Shown here in pieces: positions 12,372 to 24,049 of a stretch of DNA of 64,000 nt. The notes under the pieces are model-generated. The model did no database searches and had not been told where the DNA came from. It was given only the letters and a program-made list of their open reading frames with translations. The translations under genes and the position numbers were made by a program. The stretch's first letter is position 1, and each line of letters opens with the position of its first letter. This DNA is from Numida meleagris (taxonomy: Eukaryota; Chordata; Aves; Galliformes; Numididae), in assembly GCF_002078875.1 (NCBI RefSeq), contig NC_034412.1, positions 79,135,846 through 79,199,845 of the forward strand, written 5' to 3'.

Positions 12372-13612
12372 CTGAGGGAGCTGGCGGGGGAGATAGCCAA
12401 GCTGCTTTCCATCATCTATCAGCATTCCTAGTCAACTGGAGAGGTCCCAGAAGACTGGAGACTTGCCAGCGTGACTCCCATCTACAAGAAGGGTTGTAAG
12501 GAGGATCCGGGGAACTACAGGCCTGTCAGCCTGACCTTGGTCCCAGGGAAGGTGATGGAGCAGATTGTCCTGAGGGAGATCACGTGGCATTTGCAGGACA
12601 ACTGGGGGATCAGGCCCAGCCAGCATGGGTTTGTGAAGGGCAGGTGCTGCTTGACCAACCTGATCTCCTTCTATGATCAGTGACCTGCCTGGTGGATGAG
12701 GGAAAGGCTGTTGATGTGGTCTACCTAGACTTCAGCAAAGCCCTTGACACTGTCTCCCACAGTATTCTCCTGGAGAAGCTGGCAGCCCGTGGCTTGGACA
12801 GGTACCTGGATGAGGGCACTGAGAGCACCCTCCGTAAGTATCCAGACGACACCAAGCTGGCAGGAAGTGTCGATCTGCCTGGGGGTGGGAAGGCCCTACA
12901 GAGAGATCTGGACAGGCTGGATCTCTGGGCTGAAGCCAATGGGATGAGGTTCAACAAGACCAAGTGCTGGGTCCTGCACTTTGGCCGCAACAACCCCAGG
13001 CAACGCTACAGGCTTGGGGCAGAGTGGCTGGAAGGTTGTGTGGAGGAAACAGACCTGGGGGTATTGGTCAATGCTCGGCTGAGCAGGAGACAGCAGTGTG
13101 CCCAGCTGGCCAAGAAGGCCAGTGACATCTGGGCTTGTATCAGAAACAGTGTTGCCAGTAGGAGCAGGGAAGTAATTGTCCCTCTGTACTCAGCCCTGGT
13201 GAGACCCCACCTCGAGTACTGTGTTCAGTTTTGATTGTTCAGTCTGGAGAAGAGGAGGCTCAGGGGAGACCTTATCACTCTCTATAACTACCTGAAGGGA
13301 GGTTGTAGTGAGCTGGGGGTCAGCCTCTTCCCTCTTGTAACTAGTGACAGGACGAGGGGGAATGGCTTCAAGTTGTGCCAGGGGAGATTTAGGCTGGACA
13401 TTAAGAAACTCTACTTTTCTGAAAGAGTGGTCAGGCGCTGGAATGGGCTGCCCAGGGAGGTGGTTGAGTCACTGTCCCTGGAGGTGTTCAAGAAACACTT
13501 AGATATAGGGTTGAGAGGCATGGTTTACTGGGGTTATTGGTGGTAGGTAGATGGTTGGACTGGATGATCTTTTCCAACCTAGCTAATTCTATGATTCTAT
13601 AATTCTCTATGA
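12372..13612 (+). pseudogene. CR1 retrotransposon with eroded reverse-transcriptase ORF2
   Basis: A 5'-truncated CR1 whose plus strand encodes recognisable RT segments: ITPIYKKG-type and NYRPVSLT motifs near 12475-12540, PSQHGFVKGR (about 12616-12645), VYLDFSKAL (12717-12743), [10 protein letters not shown] in the place of the usual (F/Y)ADD active-site box (about 12833-12862), then [19 protein letters not shown] and the C-terminal [11 protein letters not shown] stretch. The frame shifts near 12680. There is an internal deletion near 12804, removing the region before the ADD box that normally holds [10 protein letters not shown], and another near 13231-13238, next to an in-frame TGA. The copy ends in ATTCTATGATTCTAT-type tail repeats (13586-13612). 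It cannot encode an active enzyme. Confidence 0.92.
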
Positions 13613-15136
13613 ATTACTGTCCTCTTCTTACGAAATGGTCAAGCATCATTGTTACCACTGAGATTTGATTCTGGCTCTCTCATTGTGCAGAAAAACTCCA
13701 TTGCTCCTAGTGTGAGATACAAAAAAGCGTAATTTGTTTTGTTCATGTTTCGACTTCTACTACTTGTATCTTCTACCTCTCCACTCTGAAGAAGATGATC
13801 TCAACAATTCATGATTTCACTGATTCTAGATCTATTCTGTAGGTAGCGGAAAAAAAAAAAAAAAAAAAACCAGATTGTGAAAATGGACTTTCACCCATTT
13901 GGTCAAATGTAATGTTTGAAAAGCCTAAGGGACATTCTTGGATAACACCTAGATAAAAATACTCCTGCCTATTAGGGGTGCGTACACATATAATTTTGCA
14001 GTTTCCAGAATATTTAAATGCTGTTCTGTACATTCCAGGCTAGTGAAAGTACACTAATTTGCTTGAAAAATTAGTCGAAGTTTATACCAGTCACTTCATA
14101 CTTCCACTATTGTCAGAATGGTTTGCCATCGTCTTATGTCTGCTCATAAAGTATGATTGTCTTTTCAGAACAGAAATCCAACAATGCTAAGAGTTATTAT
14201 CATGTTATCTTGGATCTTAGCAGAGAATGTTTATATCAATGAAACTTGCCAAGTTTCATCAGTTTGCTTCAGTATTTTCATTCTATTTTTATGACCCAAT
14301 TTTAGCTCATTGATGATAACACATTTTGATTTAAACTCACTTAGATGTCAAGACAGTTTTGTTCAAAAATCCTGCTGAATTTATCTCATTTCAGTGTTTC
14401 CTGATGTGATGTTCTTACAGATCAGGAAGTGTAAGAAGTTCTACCTTCACTATTTTTCTGATCTAGAAAAGAATGGTTACCTTAAAATTACCAAACATAG
14501 AACATGGATCTAGCCATTTCATTTATGAAGAATTAATTTCACGTCTCCTCTGAGACTTCCAATTGGTTTTAAATTCACTTTTGACTCAACAAACATGCTA
14601 TTTATTCCCCACTTTCATTTTAATTCACTCCAAATTTACATAGGGACATGATGTCCTACTACTGAGATACCAATTTCTTAACAAACAGAGAGAGAATATG
14701 AAAACATGATATTCCAAGAATAGATGTCAGTGATCTGAAAGCTGCCATGTTTCATAGATGATTATTTGCCTTGTTAATTCTTTTGTCATGACTACCCATT
14801 GCACTAGTCTTACTGCATTCTTTTCCATTTGTAAATATCTTTAACACCTAATATTTCCGGTAAATACTGACTTCTCTTCCGTCTTCTACTGGGAGAAATA
14901 TATGAAGCCTCGGGCTCTTGAAATGGCAATAAATTGGATACAGGGAGACTTAGGACTGCAAGTTTTAGCTGTAAGCTTTGCAATTTTAAGTCTGAAAAGG
15001 ATCAAAGCAGTCACAGGAACATACTCTTTTGCATTTAAAATCCTGTTAGACACAGTCAATAACACTTCTTAATAAAATTTTATAATTTATGTATTTGCCA
15101 TAGAACATGCCACTCAAGACACCAGTAGGAATACAG

Positions 15137-15169
<33 letters not shown>

Positions 15170-15848
15170 AAAAATACATCTATATAGAAAATAACATCTT
15201 CTAGGAAAATTAAGAATACATATTATTCATTTAAAATTAGAATTAGTGTTTATTTTTCTTATTGTCACAATTTTAGTTTCTGAGGAGCTCAGAGTTTCAT
15301 ATCTGCTTTGATATAATTTAACATAGTTTATATCTGATACATGCCATCCATTCGTAGGAAGCAAGTTCTTTTAAAACATTCTGTTTTTTCAGAACAAACC
15401 AAAAATAGAGACCTCATGAGTCACAGTTTTTACTGGAGAGCAATCAGTAGGTTTCCTTTTCAAAAGGGATGACTGTCATCTCTTCTGACAGTCTTTATTC
15501 TGGAATTATCTGAGTTCCCTGCATTTGTTCTTGCTTCCGATCCAATTGCTGGAGTTGAAATGATATTCTTTTATAAAATCTGCCCAGTTATGACATTTCC
15601 AACCTACAGTCCAGTCCTTGGCTAGGCCCAGAGGTATCTCAATGTTCTGGTGCACTATTTCCATTTTTTCTAGCTATTGGATGTCTCCATTCAGGTGTAA
15701 GTGATTTTGAAGAACATGCTATTCAAATTTATTTTCTGACATGGTATGTAAGTGGTTCAGTTGCCTAAATATAGCCTTGTACTTAACTTCAAACTGCTTT
15801 ATGTATTCCCTATTTACACCAGTGTTATTTGAAAGTGCATAGTTGTCA
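13613..15848. other. unique AT-rich DNA with poly(A) runs, no gene seen
   Basis: No element or exon recognised. It contains A20 at 13850-13869 and A29 at 15137-15165. Confidence 0.5.
15137..15165 (+). repeat. A29 mononucleotide run
   Basis: Twenty-nine consecutive A residues, the longest homopolymer in the window. No SINE or processed-transcript body is recognisable upstream, so it is not clearly a retroposon tail. Confidence 0.9.
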
Positions 15849-16525
15849 TGTCACGCACAGGAGGAGAGGGAGGGTTGTCCAGATTTGCCAATCCTCCCCA
15901 GACAGATTAAGATGAAATAGACATTCAAGGTCCAAACACAATTTCAATTTTAATGACAGTCTCTGTACTACACTTGTCTTAAAAGTATTGGCACTCTTAA
16001 AATTATATCTATCTAAGTTGCGTGGCTAAAAAAAAAGACAACTTGGTAAGAAATAGAAATAAATACTGCATTACTTAACAATTTTATGAGAGGTAAAGAA
16101 AGAAAAGAGGGAAATGGAGGAGAGAGGGAAGCAAGAGAGTTGGACAGAGAAAGATAATCACTGGTCCTGGTTCCAGCTTTGGTTCAGTCAATAGGGGGTT
16201 CTTGGTCTGTGAGAGTGCTCGTCCAGAAGTATTGAAACCTCAAAGCCCCTCCAAGCTTCTCTCAGGATCTTTTTAGGCCTACTAGATTTAAGGGGTTCAT
16301 TGTCAACAAGTTTGCCATAAACAAGTTCACAGTCAAAACTTTTACAGTAAACAGGAGAGTTTTGGACAGAGCAAGACCATTCTGTCTCCTTTGTTTGACC
16401 ATGTCTTCAATATTTAGCCCATTTGCAACTTGATTGTCTTATCTTCTAAGTGTTTGAGACAATTCCAGGCACACCATAGACCATTCATTGGTCTGCTACA
16501 GTACTCTACCACAGGTCCTGTGACA
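15849..16525 (-). mobile_element. probable solo LTR, minus sense
   Basis: The segment starts TGTCACGCACAGG and ends CCTGTGACA on the plus strand, giving short inverted termini TGTCAC...GTGACA. Read on the minus strand it has ATTAAA (15949-15954) about 100 bases from its 3' end, followed by a CT-rich, U5-like stretch. A polypurine block at 16086-16150 (pyrimidine-rich in the sense direction) lies mid-element. Flanking pentamers (TGTCA and TAACA) agree at only three positions, so the target duplication is decayed or the ends are slightly off. No internal retroviral genes are present. Confidence 0.58.
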
Positions 16526-18949
16526 TAACAAGCAGCACTGTGTTGAGGTCTTGGACATCCTCAGATATGAAAACTGAGCTACAACTTTGTATATGGTAAT
16601 AAAATCATGACTTAAACTATTAAATCACAGTATTGTCACGGCAAACTAAATACTTTGAGATTTTGAATTCTACATTAAAATGAATACTTTCCAATACTTT
16701 ACTCATTCTTGTTGACTTTTACCACATTAAATTCCAGTTTCTACATTTCCTCAAGTCCCAGTCTATCAGTTTGCTTTTCTAATGTGTATCTTTGCTCATG
16801 CTGTTTGCCCCATTTAATAAAAAAAAAAAAAAAGATTTCAACAGTTAAAGACATAACATACATACTGAATTTTTTTTCAATGTGTTTTTCTTCCTTCACA
16901 TTCATTTAATTTTTGACAGGGATTTCTTCAGAGCTAAATAATGACATTAAGTCACAGATTTGTACTGCTTTCATGTTTGAGCTTATACTACAGCATTTTA
17001 TTTCTCTTAAGGTAGACTCAATATTGTTTCTACATCCAGATTGAACTGGTTTAATTGATCAAGATGTAACACTGGTTAGACAAAATCTTTAATCCAAACC
17101 CACTATCCACAATATTGTTTGCTTATAAAATTCCTTGTGTCATGGCTTAGTTCCGAATGTTAGTCTGTTAAAGGTTCAATGGATGTGTTAATATGCAGTG
17201 AATTCAAGTTGTGTGATGGCTACTTAAATCAAACTGTAAGTCAAAGTTTGAAGGAAAAAAAAAAAACAATGCTGTAACTCTTCATTTAATATTTTAACTG
17301 TCAAATTCTAGAATTAAACTAATCTGCATGATTGCTAGTATACTTTAAAAAAGATATTCAGTTAACATCAGCCTATGCATTATATATGACATACAATATT
17401 CTGCATGGACATGTCTTGAGTTTATGTTAGTTTAAGTTCATTATATGTGTACAACATCCTTTTGCTTACTACACATTGCTATAAAAATATTTCCTTCTAA
17501 GATTCAAACTTAGAATGCACAGACCTCAGAAAATCCCTATGATCTGCTTAAAAAGACTCTGGAATTTCTCACTGAAAACAATAGACAAATTCATCTTCCT
17601 TAAATTCACTTTAGTAATGTAGCAGAAATCACTTAACTTACTAAAGGATATTGGACAGATATTCCAATCCCCCTCCAACAATATAGGATACTAGAGTGTG
17701 TTCAAGATTCTACAATTCTTATTGTAATTCCACTAGCATTAGTGGATTTCTAACAGTGGAGTTGTATTCTACACTAAGTTTGTGCAACAGGGGAATTGAT
17801 CATAAATTTGCTTGCATTGCTGTTCTAGCTGCTTATCATTATTTGTTTAAGGGGTCAGAGTACTGCTTTGTTATGTTAATTTTAACTCTCTTATTTGATA
17901 GATTGTCTTTGATTAGCAGAATTTAAGTAATGGCAGTTTATTTTCCAATTATCATCTTAAAAAAAACCAAAACTCTTGTAGTGTTTTTTGATATGTCTCT
18001 TAAGTGAATTGATTTACTTTACTACCTCTCTGTGTAAGATGCCAGCCTCACTGTGAGTACTCCAAGTCAGTTCTGATGGTTCTTTTGTTTTTTTTTTTTG
18101 ACAACCTGATCTTTCTTTTTCTTAAGCTTCCTGTCATGCATTGTTCAGATTAGTGGGTCACTGGTTTCCATAAGCTTCAACTAGCTGGATAGTGACCAAG
18201 AAACCCAGAGTTAGGAAATCCAAAGAGGACTACAGGTTACAGACAAGATTTCAAAGAACTAAGACCCAAATCAATTGCTGATATATTTCCTTTTATGGGA
18301 AAAAGAAACTAACAAACAAAAACAAGCAGAGTTTATCATACAAATCTTTAATAGATAGTAAACCAGACAGGAACATCTGATCTATGCATAGGATATACTG
18401 ACATCCAGATAAAAACAATGAAAGACGTACACTACAGCCAAATTCTCTGAATTCTATAAAAGTAAATGTTAATGACGAAATCTTAATGTATAAAAACATT
18501 ACAAAATCATTTATCTAAGGATGAAAATTAGAAGATGTGCTTTTGCCCCTGTCAGTGCAGGGCTGTTCTTAACAGTCTTTAATAACAATTTTGCTGTAAC
18601 CAAGAAACTTAATGGCTGTCATTTTTTGACAGATAACTTTGCCACTTAGGTTTAAGACATAAAAATCTATATGTCAGAGATTTCAGACATTTAAGATTAC
18701 TTACACTTATTAAGGAGAACCCTCCTTTTCAATATTAGTATTAAAAGTCATTAAAGTCTTGCAATTAAATCAGACTCTCAGTAAGGGCAATGGTTCATAT
18801 GCCTATTAGAAGTTAATCATGTTATTCTTGAGAACTTTTTTTTTACCTAAAATCTATCATCGAAATGACTGGAATTCTTTACATAATATATATCCCACTG
18901 ACAACAAGTTATACACTTGAAAAGAAATAGATAATTCATTTTAAACACA
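16526..18949. other. unique AT-rich DNA, no gene seen
   Basis: No transposon family or coding exon is recognisable. ORFs of up to 76 codons are hydrophobic or low-complexity and lack family motifs. Short A and T runs occur near 16819 and 18088. Confidence 0.5.
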
Positions 18950-19560
18950 CTTTTGAAATGTATGGTAAATGAAAACCTGAACGATTGCAGTGAAACTATA
19001 AAAAATTCTGCATCTTTAATCTTGAATCATATTTTTCACCTATTTCCTGCTATAAACCCAGCATTCACCATGCATCACTGCTGTCAAATTGTGTGTCAAC
19101 TTCAACTGGCTTTTGCAGCTTGGATGCAGAGCAGTGTCTAATTTTGATGGCAATCAGCAACATTTATTCTCTGCAGTTTCTGACAGAAACAGACAGATGA
19201 ACAAAAACAGCAGAAATGAGTGAGGCAAGGAAGCCATTAAACTAATGGATGAAGAATGGGGAGCTCAAGCTGGAGTTTAAATCTCTGGGGTGCAGCTCTT
19301 TTCAGCTCTAATTTACCAATTTGTTTAATTTCAAATATAGCTAAGAAACATTATTGCCAATTAGTTCCAGCAGGACTATAAGGCTGTATATTTAAATACC
19401 CCTCTTGTATTGCTTTCCTGATAAACTGAAATACGTCTCATCTCTTTCCAGATTGTTCCCCAATAGCAGCTGTTTTTTAAATTCTCATCTGGGACTGCAG
19501 TTAAAAGTCCTTGAAAATTAAATGAAATTCACTCAATTAGGCTAGAGAAACATCTAGAGG
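18950..19560. other. candidate conserved non-coding element
   Basis: About 600 bases of non-repetitive sequence with balanced composition and dense candidate factor sites: TGACAG (Meis-like) twice near 19180, GATGGCAATCA (Pbx-like) near 19144, and CAATTAG/ATTAG and TAATTT words near 19315, 19358 and 19535. It ends right where a CR1 begins. Conservation itself cannot be seen from one sequence, so this is inference from texture only. Confidence 0.22.
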
Positions 19561-19588
19561 AATTTAATTTAGCCTATTTCTGTCAAAA

Positions 19589-20465
19589 CATAGAATTGTA
19601 GAATCATAGAATTATGGAATGGTTTGGATTAGAAGGGACATAAAGATTATCTGGTTTCAACCCCCCAAGCCATGGGCATGGACACCTCCCACTACATCAG
19701 GATTTCCAAAGCCCCATCCAACCTGGCTTTGAACATTTCCTGGGAAAGGCCATACACAATTGCCTCATAGTGAAGAATATCTTTCTCATATCTAATCTAA
19801 ACCTTCCCTCTTTTAGTTTAAAGCTGTTACTGCTTGTCCTATCAGTACAATCCCTGATAAAGAGACCCTCCCCATCTTTCTTGTAGGCATCTCTTAAGTT
19901 ACTGGCCACTATAAGATTCCCCCCCAACCTTGTCTTCTCCAGGCTAAAAAAACTTAACTCAGTCATCCTGTCCTCGTAAGAGAACTGCTCCAGTCCTCTG
20001 ATCATCCTTGTGGCTCTCCTCTGGATCCACCTTAAGAGGGGTACCAGAGATGAATGCAGTATTCCAGTTGGGGTCTCACGACAGTGGAGCAGAAGAGACA
20101 ATCAACTCCCTTGACCTACTTTTGATACAACCAGATTTCTGGGCTGCAAGTGCATATTGTTTGTAGTCAGTTTTTCATCCTCCAATTCCTTATCCACAGA
20201 GTTGCTCTCAATCCACTAATTGTCCAGTTTGTATTAATCTTTGGGACTGTTCCAACCTGGTGCAGGGCCCTTCACTTGGTCTTGTTGAATGATTTGTTTC
20301 TCACAAGGGCTCATCTTTCAAGTCTGTCCAGGTCACACTGGACTGCATCCCTTCCCTCCAGCATGTCAACCACTCCACTCATCTTGTTGTCGTCCATAAA
20401 CTTGCTGAGCATCAATTCATTCCAATTGTATATGTCATTAACAAAGATATTATACTGTATCCACC
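19589..20465 (-). mobile_element. CR1 retrotransposon, 3' part, minus strand, split by an LTR
   Basis: The CR1 3' tail appears in reverse complement at 19589-19620 (repeated ATAGAAT words) and is followed by the 3' UTR. Minus-strand coding remnants then include KEGRFRLDMRKIFF (about 19800-19760), RRATRMIRGLEQFSYEDRM, and SKFMDDNKMSGVVD with a degenerate ADD box near 20390. Many stops and frameshifts show it is old. The CR1 resumes at 20993 after a solo LTR. Confidence 0.9.
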
Positions 20466-20987
20466 TGTCAACGGTTTACGGGCGTTTGGCCCGGTTCCGT
20501 GACAAAGGGGACGGGGGACCCATGGGCCCACGCCCCGGGAAAAGGGGAAAAGGGGAAGGAGATGGCCCTGAGAGCAAAGAACAGTGGCAACAATCTGAGG
20601 AGAAACAAACTAATTTACTAAATAAGGTATCGGAATGCAAAACAACACACTATAATACAATATAATTACAATTTAAGATGATAAATCCAATACAGAGAGA
20701 GAGAATGTCCCAAAATCAAGGTAGGCCTTACTCTATTACCGACGATAAGACGGCTGGAGAGCGAGGTGCTGCCAAGACGAGAGACAGCAGAAAAAGGGAT
20801 GAGGTCTCGTGATCTGCAAGTTTTTATACTGCGAGCTTTTACCTTTTCCCTCCGGCTGGAAAATGGTAACAGAGGAGCAAAGTACCGTGGGGAATGTAGT
20901 AGTCCTTCTCTTCTGAGAACCAGGTACATTCATTACATGATGTTATGATGTGGAGTACCAATAACCGAAAATCATAAAACCATGACA
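20466..20987 (-). mobile_element. solo LTR (family A, copy 1), minus sense, nested in CR1
   Basis: A 522-bp unit with plus-strand ends TGTCAACGG and CCATGACA, bracketed by a perfect 5-bp duplication CCACC (20461-20465 and 20988-20992). Read on the minus strand it starts TGTCATGG and ends CGTTGACA. It has a TATA motif GTATAAAAA (plus coordinates 20829-20821) and a GGGGAAAA-type octamer block near 20537-20558. A closely matching copy lies at 25382-25896 in the other orientation. No internal retroviral genes remain. It interrupts a CR1, so it inserted after that CR1. Confidence 0.9.
20821..20829 (-). promoter_or_regulatory. TATA box of LTR family A copy 1
   Basis: The minus strand reads GTATAAAAA, well placed mid-LTR. 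The sister copy at 25525-25532 lacks the bases just upstream and reads GATAAAAA instead. Confidence 0.5.
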
Positions 20988-20992
20988 CCACC

Positions 20993-21598
20993 CCAATTTG
21001 GATCCCCTAGGGAAACTGCTGATCGCTGCCTCCACCTGGTAAATGTGGTGTTGACTTCAACTCTTTGAATACAGTCATACAGTCTGTGCTGAGTGGTCCA
21101 TCTATCAAATAATTGTCTCAATTTTAGAGACAAGGATGTCTTATCAAATGGTTTGCACAAGTCCAGGTAAATGACATCAATTGCAATTCCAACCAATGCT
21201 GTAACCTTTTTGTATAAGGCTACCAAATGTATCATGCATAATTTTCCCTTATGGAAGTGAAGTTGACTGTAACCAGTCACCTCCTTGTTTTCCACATGCC
21301 TCGGCATAGTTTCCAGGAGGATCTACTCCATGATCTTACTGGGCACAGAGATGAGACTGACTGATCTATTGTTCTCCAGGTCCTCTTTTTTTTTCATTTT
21401 CAAGAATTGTGGTTATTACTTCTCAAAAACAATGGATAGTGGCTTAGCAACTTCACCTGCCAATTCCCTCAGGACTCACAGGTGTTTTTCATCAGGTCCC
21501 ATGGACCTATGTACCTTCAGGTCCCATAGATGATCTTGAACTTTATATTCTACAAGTAGACTGTTTTTTATTCTCCCAATCCCTGCCCTGGGAATGTT
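20993..21598 (-). mobile_element. CR1 retrotransposon, 5' part of the split copy, minus strand
   Basis: This continues the CR1 of 19589-20465 across the LTR. Minus-strand remnants include an IDVIYLDLCKPFD stretch (the family's VIYLDF(S/F)KAFD motif, about 21180-21140) and a diverged HGFTKG/SCLTN region near 21240. The element is 5'-truncated near 21598 and riddled with stops. Confidence 0.85.
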
Positions 21599-22241
21599 AA
21601 AAGGACTTCAAAGTATGCTGCCCTGTGAACTTAAATTGAAACTAAAGTTTTAATACTGTGTTATTAATTTATGTTCACATGCGTACAAAAATCCATTTCA
21701 TGTACCTGGAAAAAAGAATTAAAAAATAAACATTACAGGATTGCCCTCAGTGTGTACTATAGAGATATTGAGGACATTTTCACTGTTCATATGAGACTGT
21801 TACGTATGGACGGTTGTCTCAATATGTTTGATATTATTTATATTTTCTACACCTTTGAATTTTAAGATCAGCAGTCTTGTCCTCTTCTTGTAATGTCGTA
21901 AGTTGTCTACTTCTTTGTCTTTCTAAAATACATTTCAAGGGCTACTAATTAAAGAACTTAAATGAAAGTTATTCAAAGAGACATGGCAGAAAGCATTGAT
22001 GTCTTCTCCTTCTAAGCACAAAAAGATGATAGAGATTAAAATAAATAAATAAATATTTTTAAAAAATAGTAATGAAGGCCCCCAGAATTACTTGCAGTCA
22101 CATCCCTGAGAACATTTTTTCTTCTTTATTCCAGCCAAAGATATTATATTCTAATTAAAGTCAAACATGAGTTTTCAACCATATTTAAATTTTAATTAGG
22201 CTGGTATCATTTAACATAACGCTGTTTCCATAGATAAGATA

Positions 22242-22335
22242 TTGTGTATGCATGTATTTACCTGTGCATATATATTTATTTTTATGTTGTTATGTATATA
22301 CACCATAGATACACATATATACATACACACAGTAG
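22242..22335. repeat. degenerate TA/TG/CA-rich simple repeat
   Basis: Alternating purine-pyrimidine words (ATGCATG, ATATATAT, TATATACA, ACATACACACA) run for about 90 bases just before a candidate LTR. Confidence 0.6.
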
Positions 22336-22340
22336 CAGAA

Positions 22341-22772
22341 ATGCTAAGTCATGGCTTGAACCAGTGATTGAGCACTTGGTGGGAAGGCAGGGGAGGTGGC
22401 AACCCAGGGGAGCTCAGGTGCATGCAATGAACCCGAGTGACAAGAATGGGTGGAGCCAGGATCCACCCCTTCCCAGACCTCATTTAAAGGTTGGAAGTGG
22501 AGTTAAGGCTGTCTTGCTGGAGATCTCTGTCTGTCTGAGGCTTTCTAAGGGTAAGTGGAGTTTTTCTTTTGTTTCTGTGTTTGTGGCTGCTGCATTTGAG
22601 TATATCCTCACTTCCTGCAGCCTAGGACTTTGCTACTCTGCTATCACTGCTGCATATTTCATTGTGTTACATTACTGCACAGGTATTTACAATAGGACTT
22701 TTGTATGTCTATATGTGAGTTACCTTATTTGCTAATAAAGAATTAAGAGATCATAACCTGCACCTTCAGGAA
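22341..22772 (+). mobile_element. probable LTR of an endogenous retrovirus, plus sense
   Basis: A GC-richer block set in AT-rich DNA with LTR-like order: a GGTGG/CCACCCC-rich upstream part, a TATA-like ATTTAAAGG near 22482, a perfect splice-donor-like GGTAAGT at 22549-22555, and AATAAAG near 22734 close to the end. I recognise the general type as an avian LTR but cannot name the family. Clear TG/CA ends with a target duplication were not found, so boundaries are approximate. The 163-codon ORF running through it has no retroviral protein motif and is taken as chance. Confidence 0.5.
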
Positions 22773-23303
22773 TATTTAGGACACTGGCTGTTCTTGAATT
22801 GAAACAATGAAAGAAAATCTTCATGAGCTCCTTGAAGAACTTCAGAGTCTCTGCTTTGACCAAAATATTTTTCTGGATTCTCAGGAACTTACATTCTTAT
22901 CAAGAATAAATTACAATAGAGTAGTTTCCCAAAATCCATCCCAACAATTTTATATTACTGCATCTTTTTCACTTCAAACTTTGTGTCCAGCTTGATAGTT
23001 TTAAGTTTTTGTTGCTATCTTTTTTAATGTATTAATAAAAAATATTAAAAACAGTTATGTTACTTATTTACATTAATTAGATTATATATTTTATACACAT
23101 CCCAGGGCAATTACTTTTCACTCAGTGTGGCCTAAGCAAGTTTAGACAGCTCTGCTTTAGGCCATATCATCCCTTTTCACAACCCAAAATAATGACGAGT
23201 AATAATCTATGTGAGCTTTGTTTCACCAGAGTTTCCTTGTTCAGCCCATTGTCTCAGGTCCAAATTTATACAGACTAAGAAGGAGAAAACAAAGAGTTGT
23301 TTG

Positions 23304-23684
23304 TGTTGGGAAACAGCTTGCTTGGCAGCACGTAGTTACTGATTTACTAATGATTTATGATGTAATGATGTAATCCCTAGATACATGGAATGTGGTGTTT
23401 CCAGTGTGTTCTAGTATATTTCAGCATATCCATAGTATTCTGTATCCATAGTGTTGTAGTTAACAACATATCTCATATATGGAGATTACTCGGGTAACGA
23501 TTTGTTAGCGTGTGCGTTGCATAGAGCTTGTATCCCTGGACCCTGTATCCCTGGAAGCATATATGCTATATAAGATGGTGTGTTGTCACAATAAAGTTGA
23601 AGCTGCATAACCTCACATTGAGTGTCAGGCTTCCCGCCCGCCAAGGAGGGTAACCCTGTGGGGAGCGTGGGGAGTTTCCCAACA
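23304..23684 (+). mobile_element. solo LTR (family B), plus sense
   Basis: A 381-bp unit with perfect 11-bp inverted ends, TGTTGGGAAAC and GTTTCCCAACA. Flanking pentamers GTTTG (23299-23303) and GTTCG (23685-23689) agree at four of five positions, consistent with an aged 5-bp target duplication. TATATAA lies at 23567-23573 and AATAAA at 23590-23595, followed by a GC-rich U5-like stretch. A short duplication of TGTATCCCTGGA occurs just upstream of the TATA box. No internal retroviral genes are present. Confidence 0.87.
23567..23573 (+). promoter_or_regulatory. TATA box of LTR family B
   Basis: TATATAA, followed 17 bases later by AATAAA, the compact U3/R order of many avian LTRs. Confidence 0.55.
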
Positions 23685-24049
23685 GTTCGGACAAAGAAGC
23701 AGTCTGCTGTTCTGTAGTGTCATTGAAATTTTCAAAGAGAGAATATAATAGACTTATAAGAGCAGATCTCAAATTTACTTGTCTGACAAGTATATTACAT
23801 TGCATAACTGCATTTCTTAACTAACAAACCAGAACAGAGACAGACAAGTTAGCTTCACTTATACTCTTTTTAGTTAAGCTGCAGTGTCCATAATTCTCAA
23901 TATACTTTCTAAAATGTAAAAACAGGGTCACAAGTCCTAAGCAGGAAAAAAAAAGTCATATACATCCAGGTAAAGTAGAACTCATAACTTCTGACTCTTA
24001 CCATCTAGTTAACACTTTATACACTGTCAAATGTATACCTGTCTAGACC

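Noticed and set aside
20150..20665. 171-codon plus-strand ORF
   Set aside because: Antisense to CR1 and crossing into the solo LTR; not a gene.
22244..22735. 163-codon plus-strand ORF
   Set aside because: It runs through an AT/TG simple repeat and the LTR-like block, and its translation has no retroviral or host domain.
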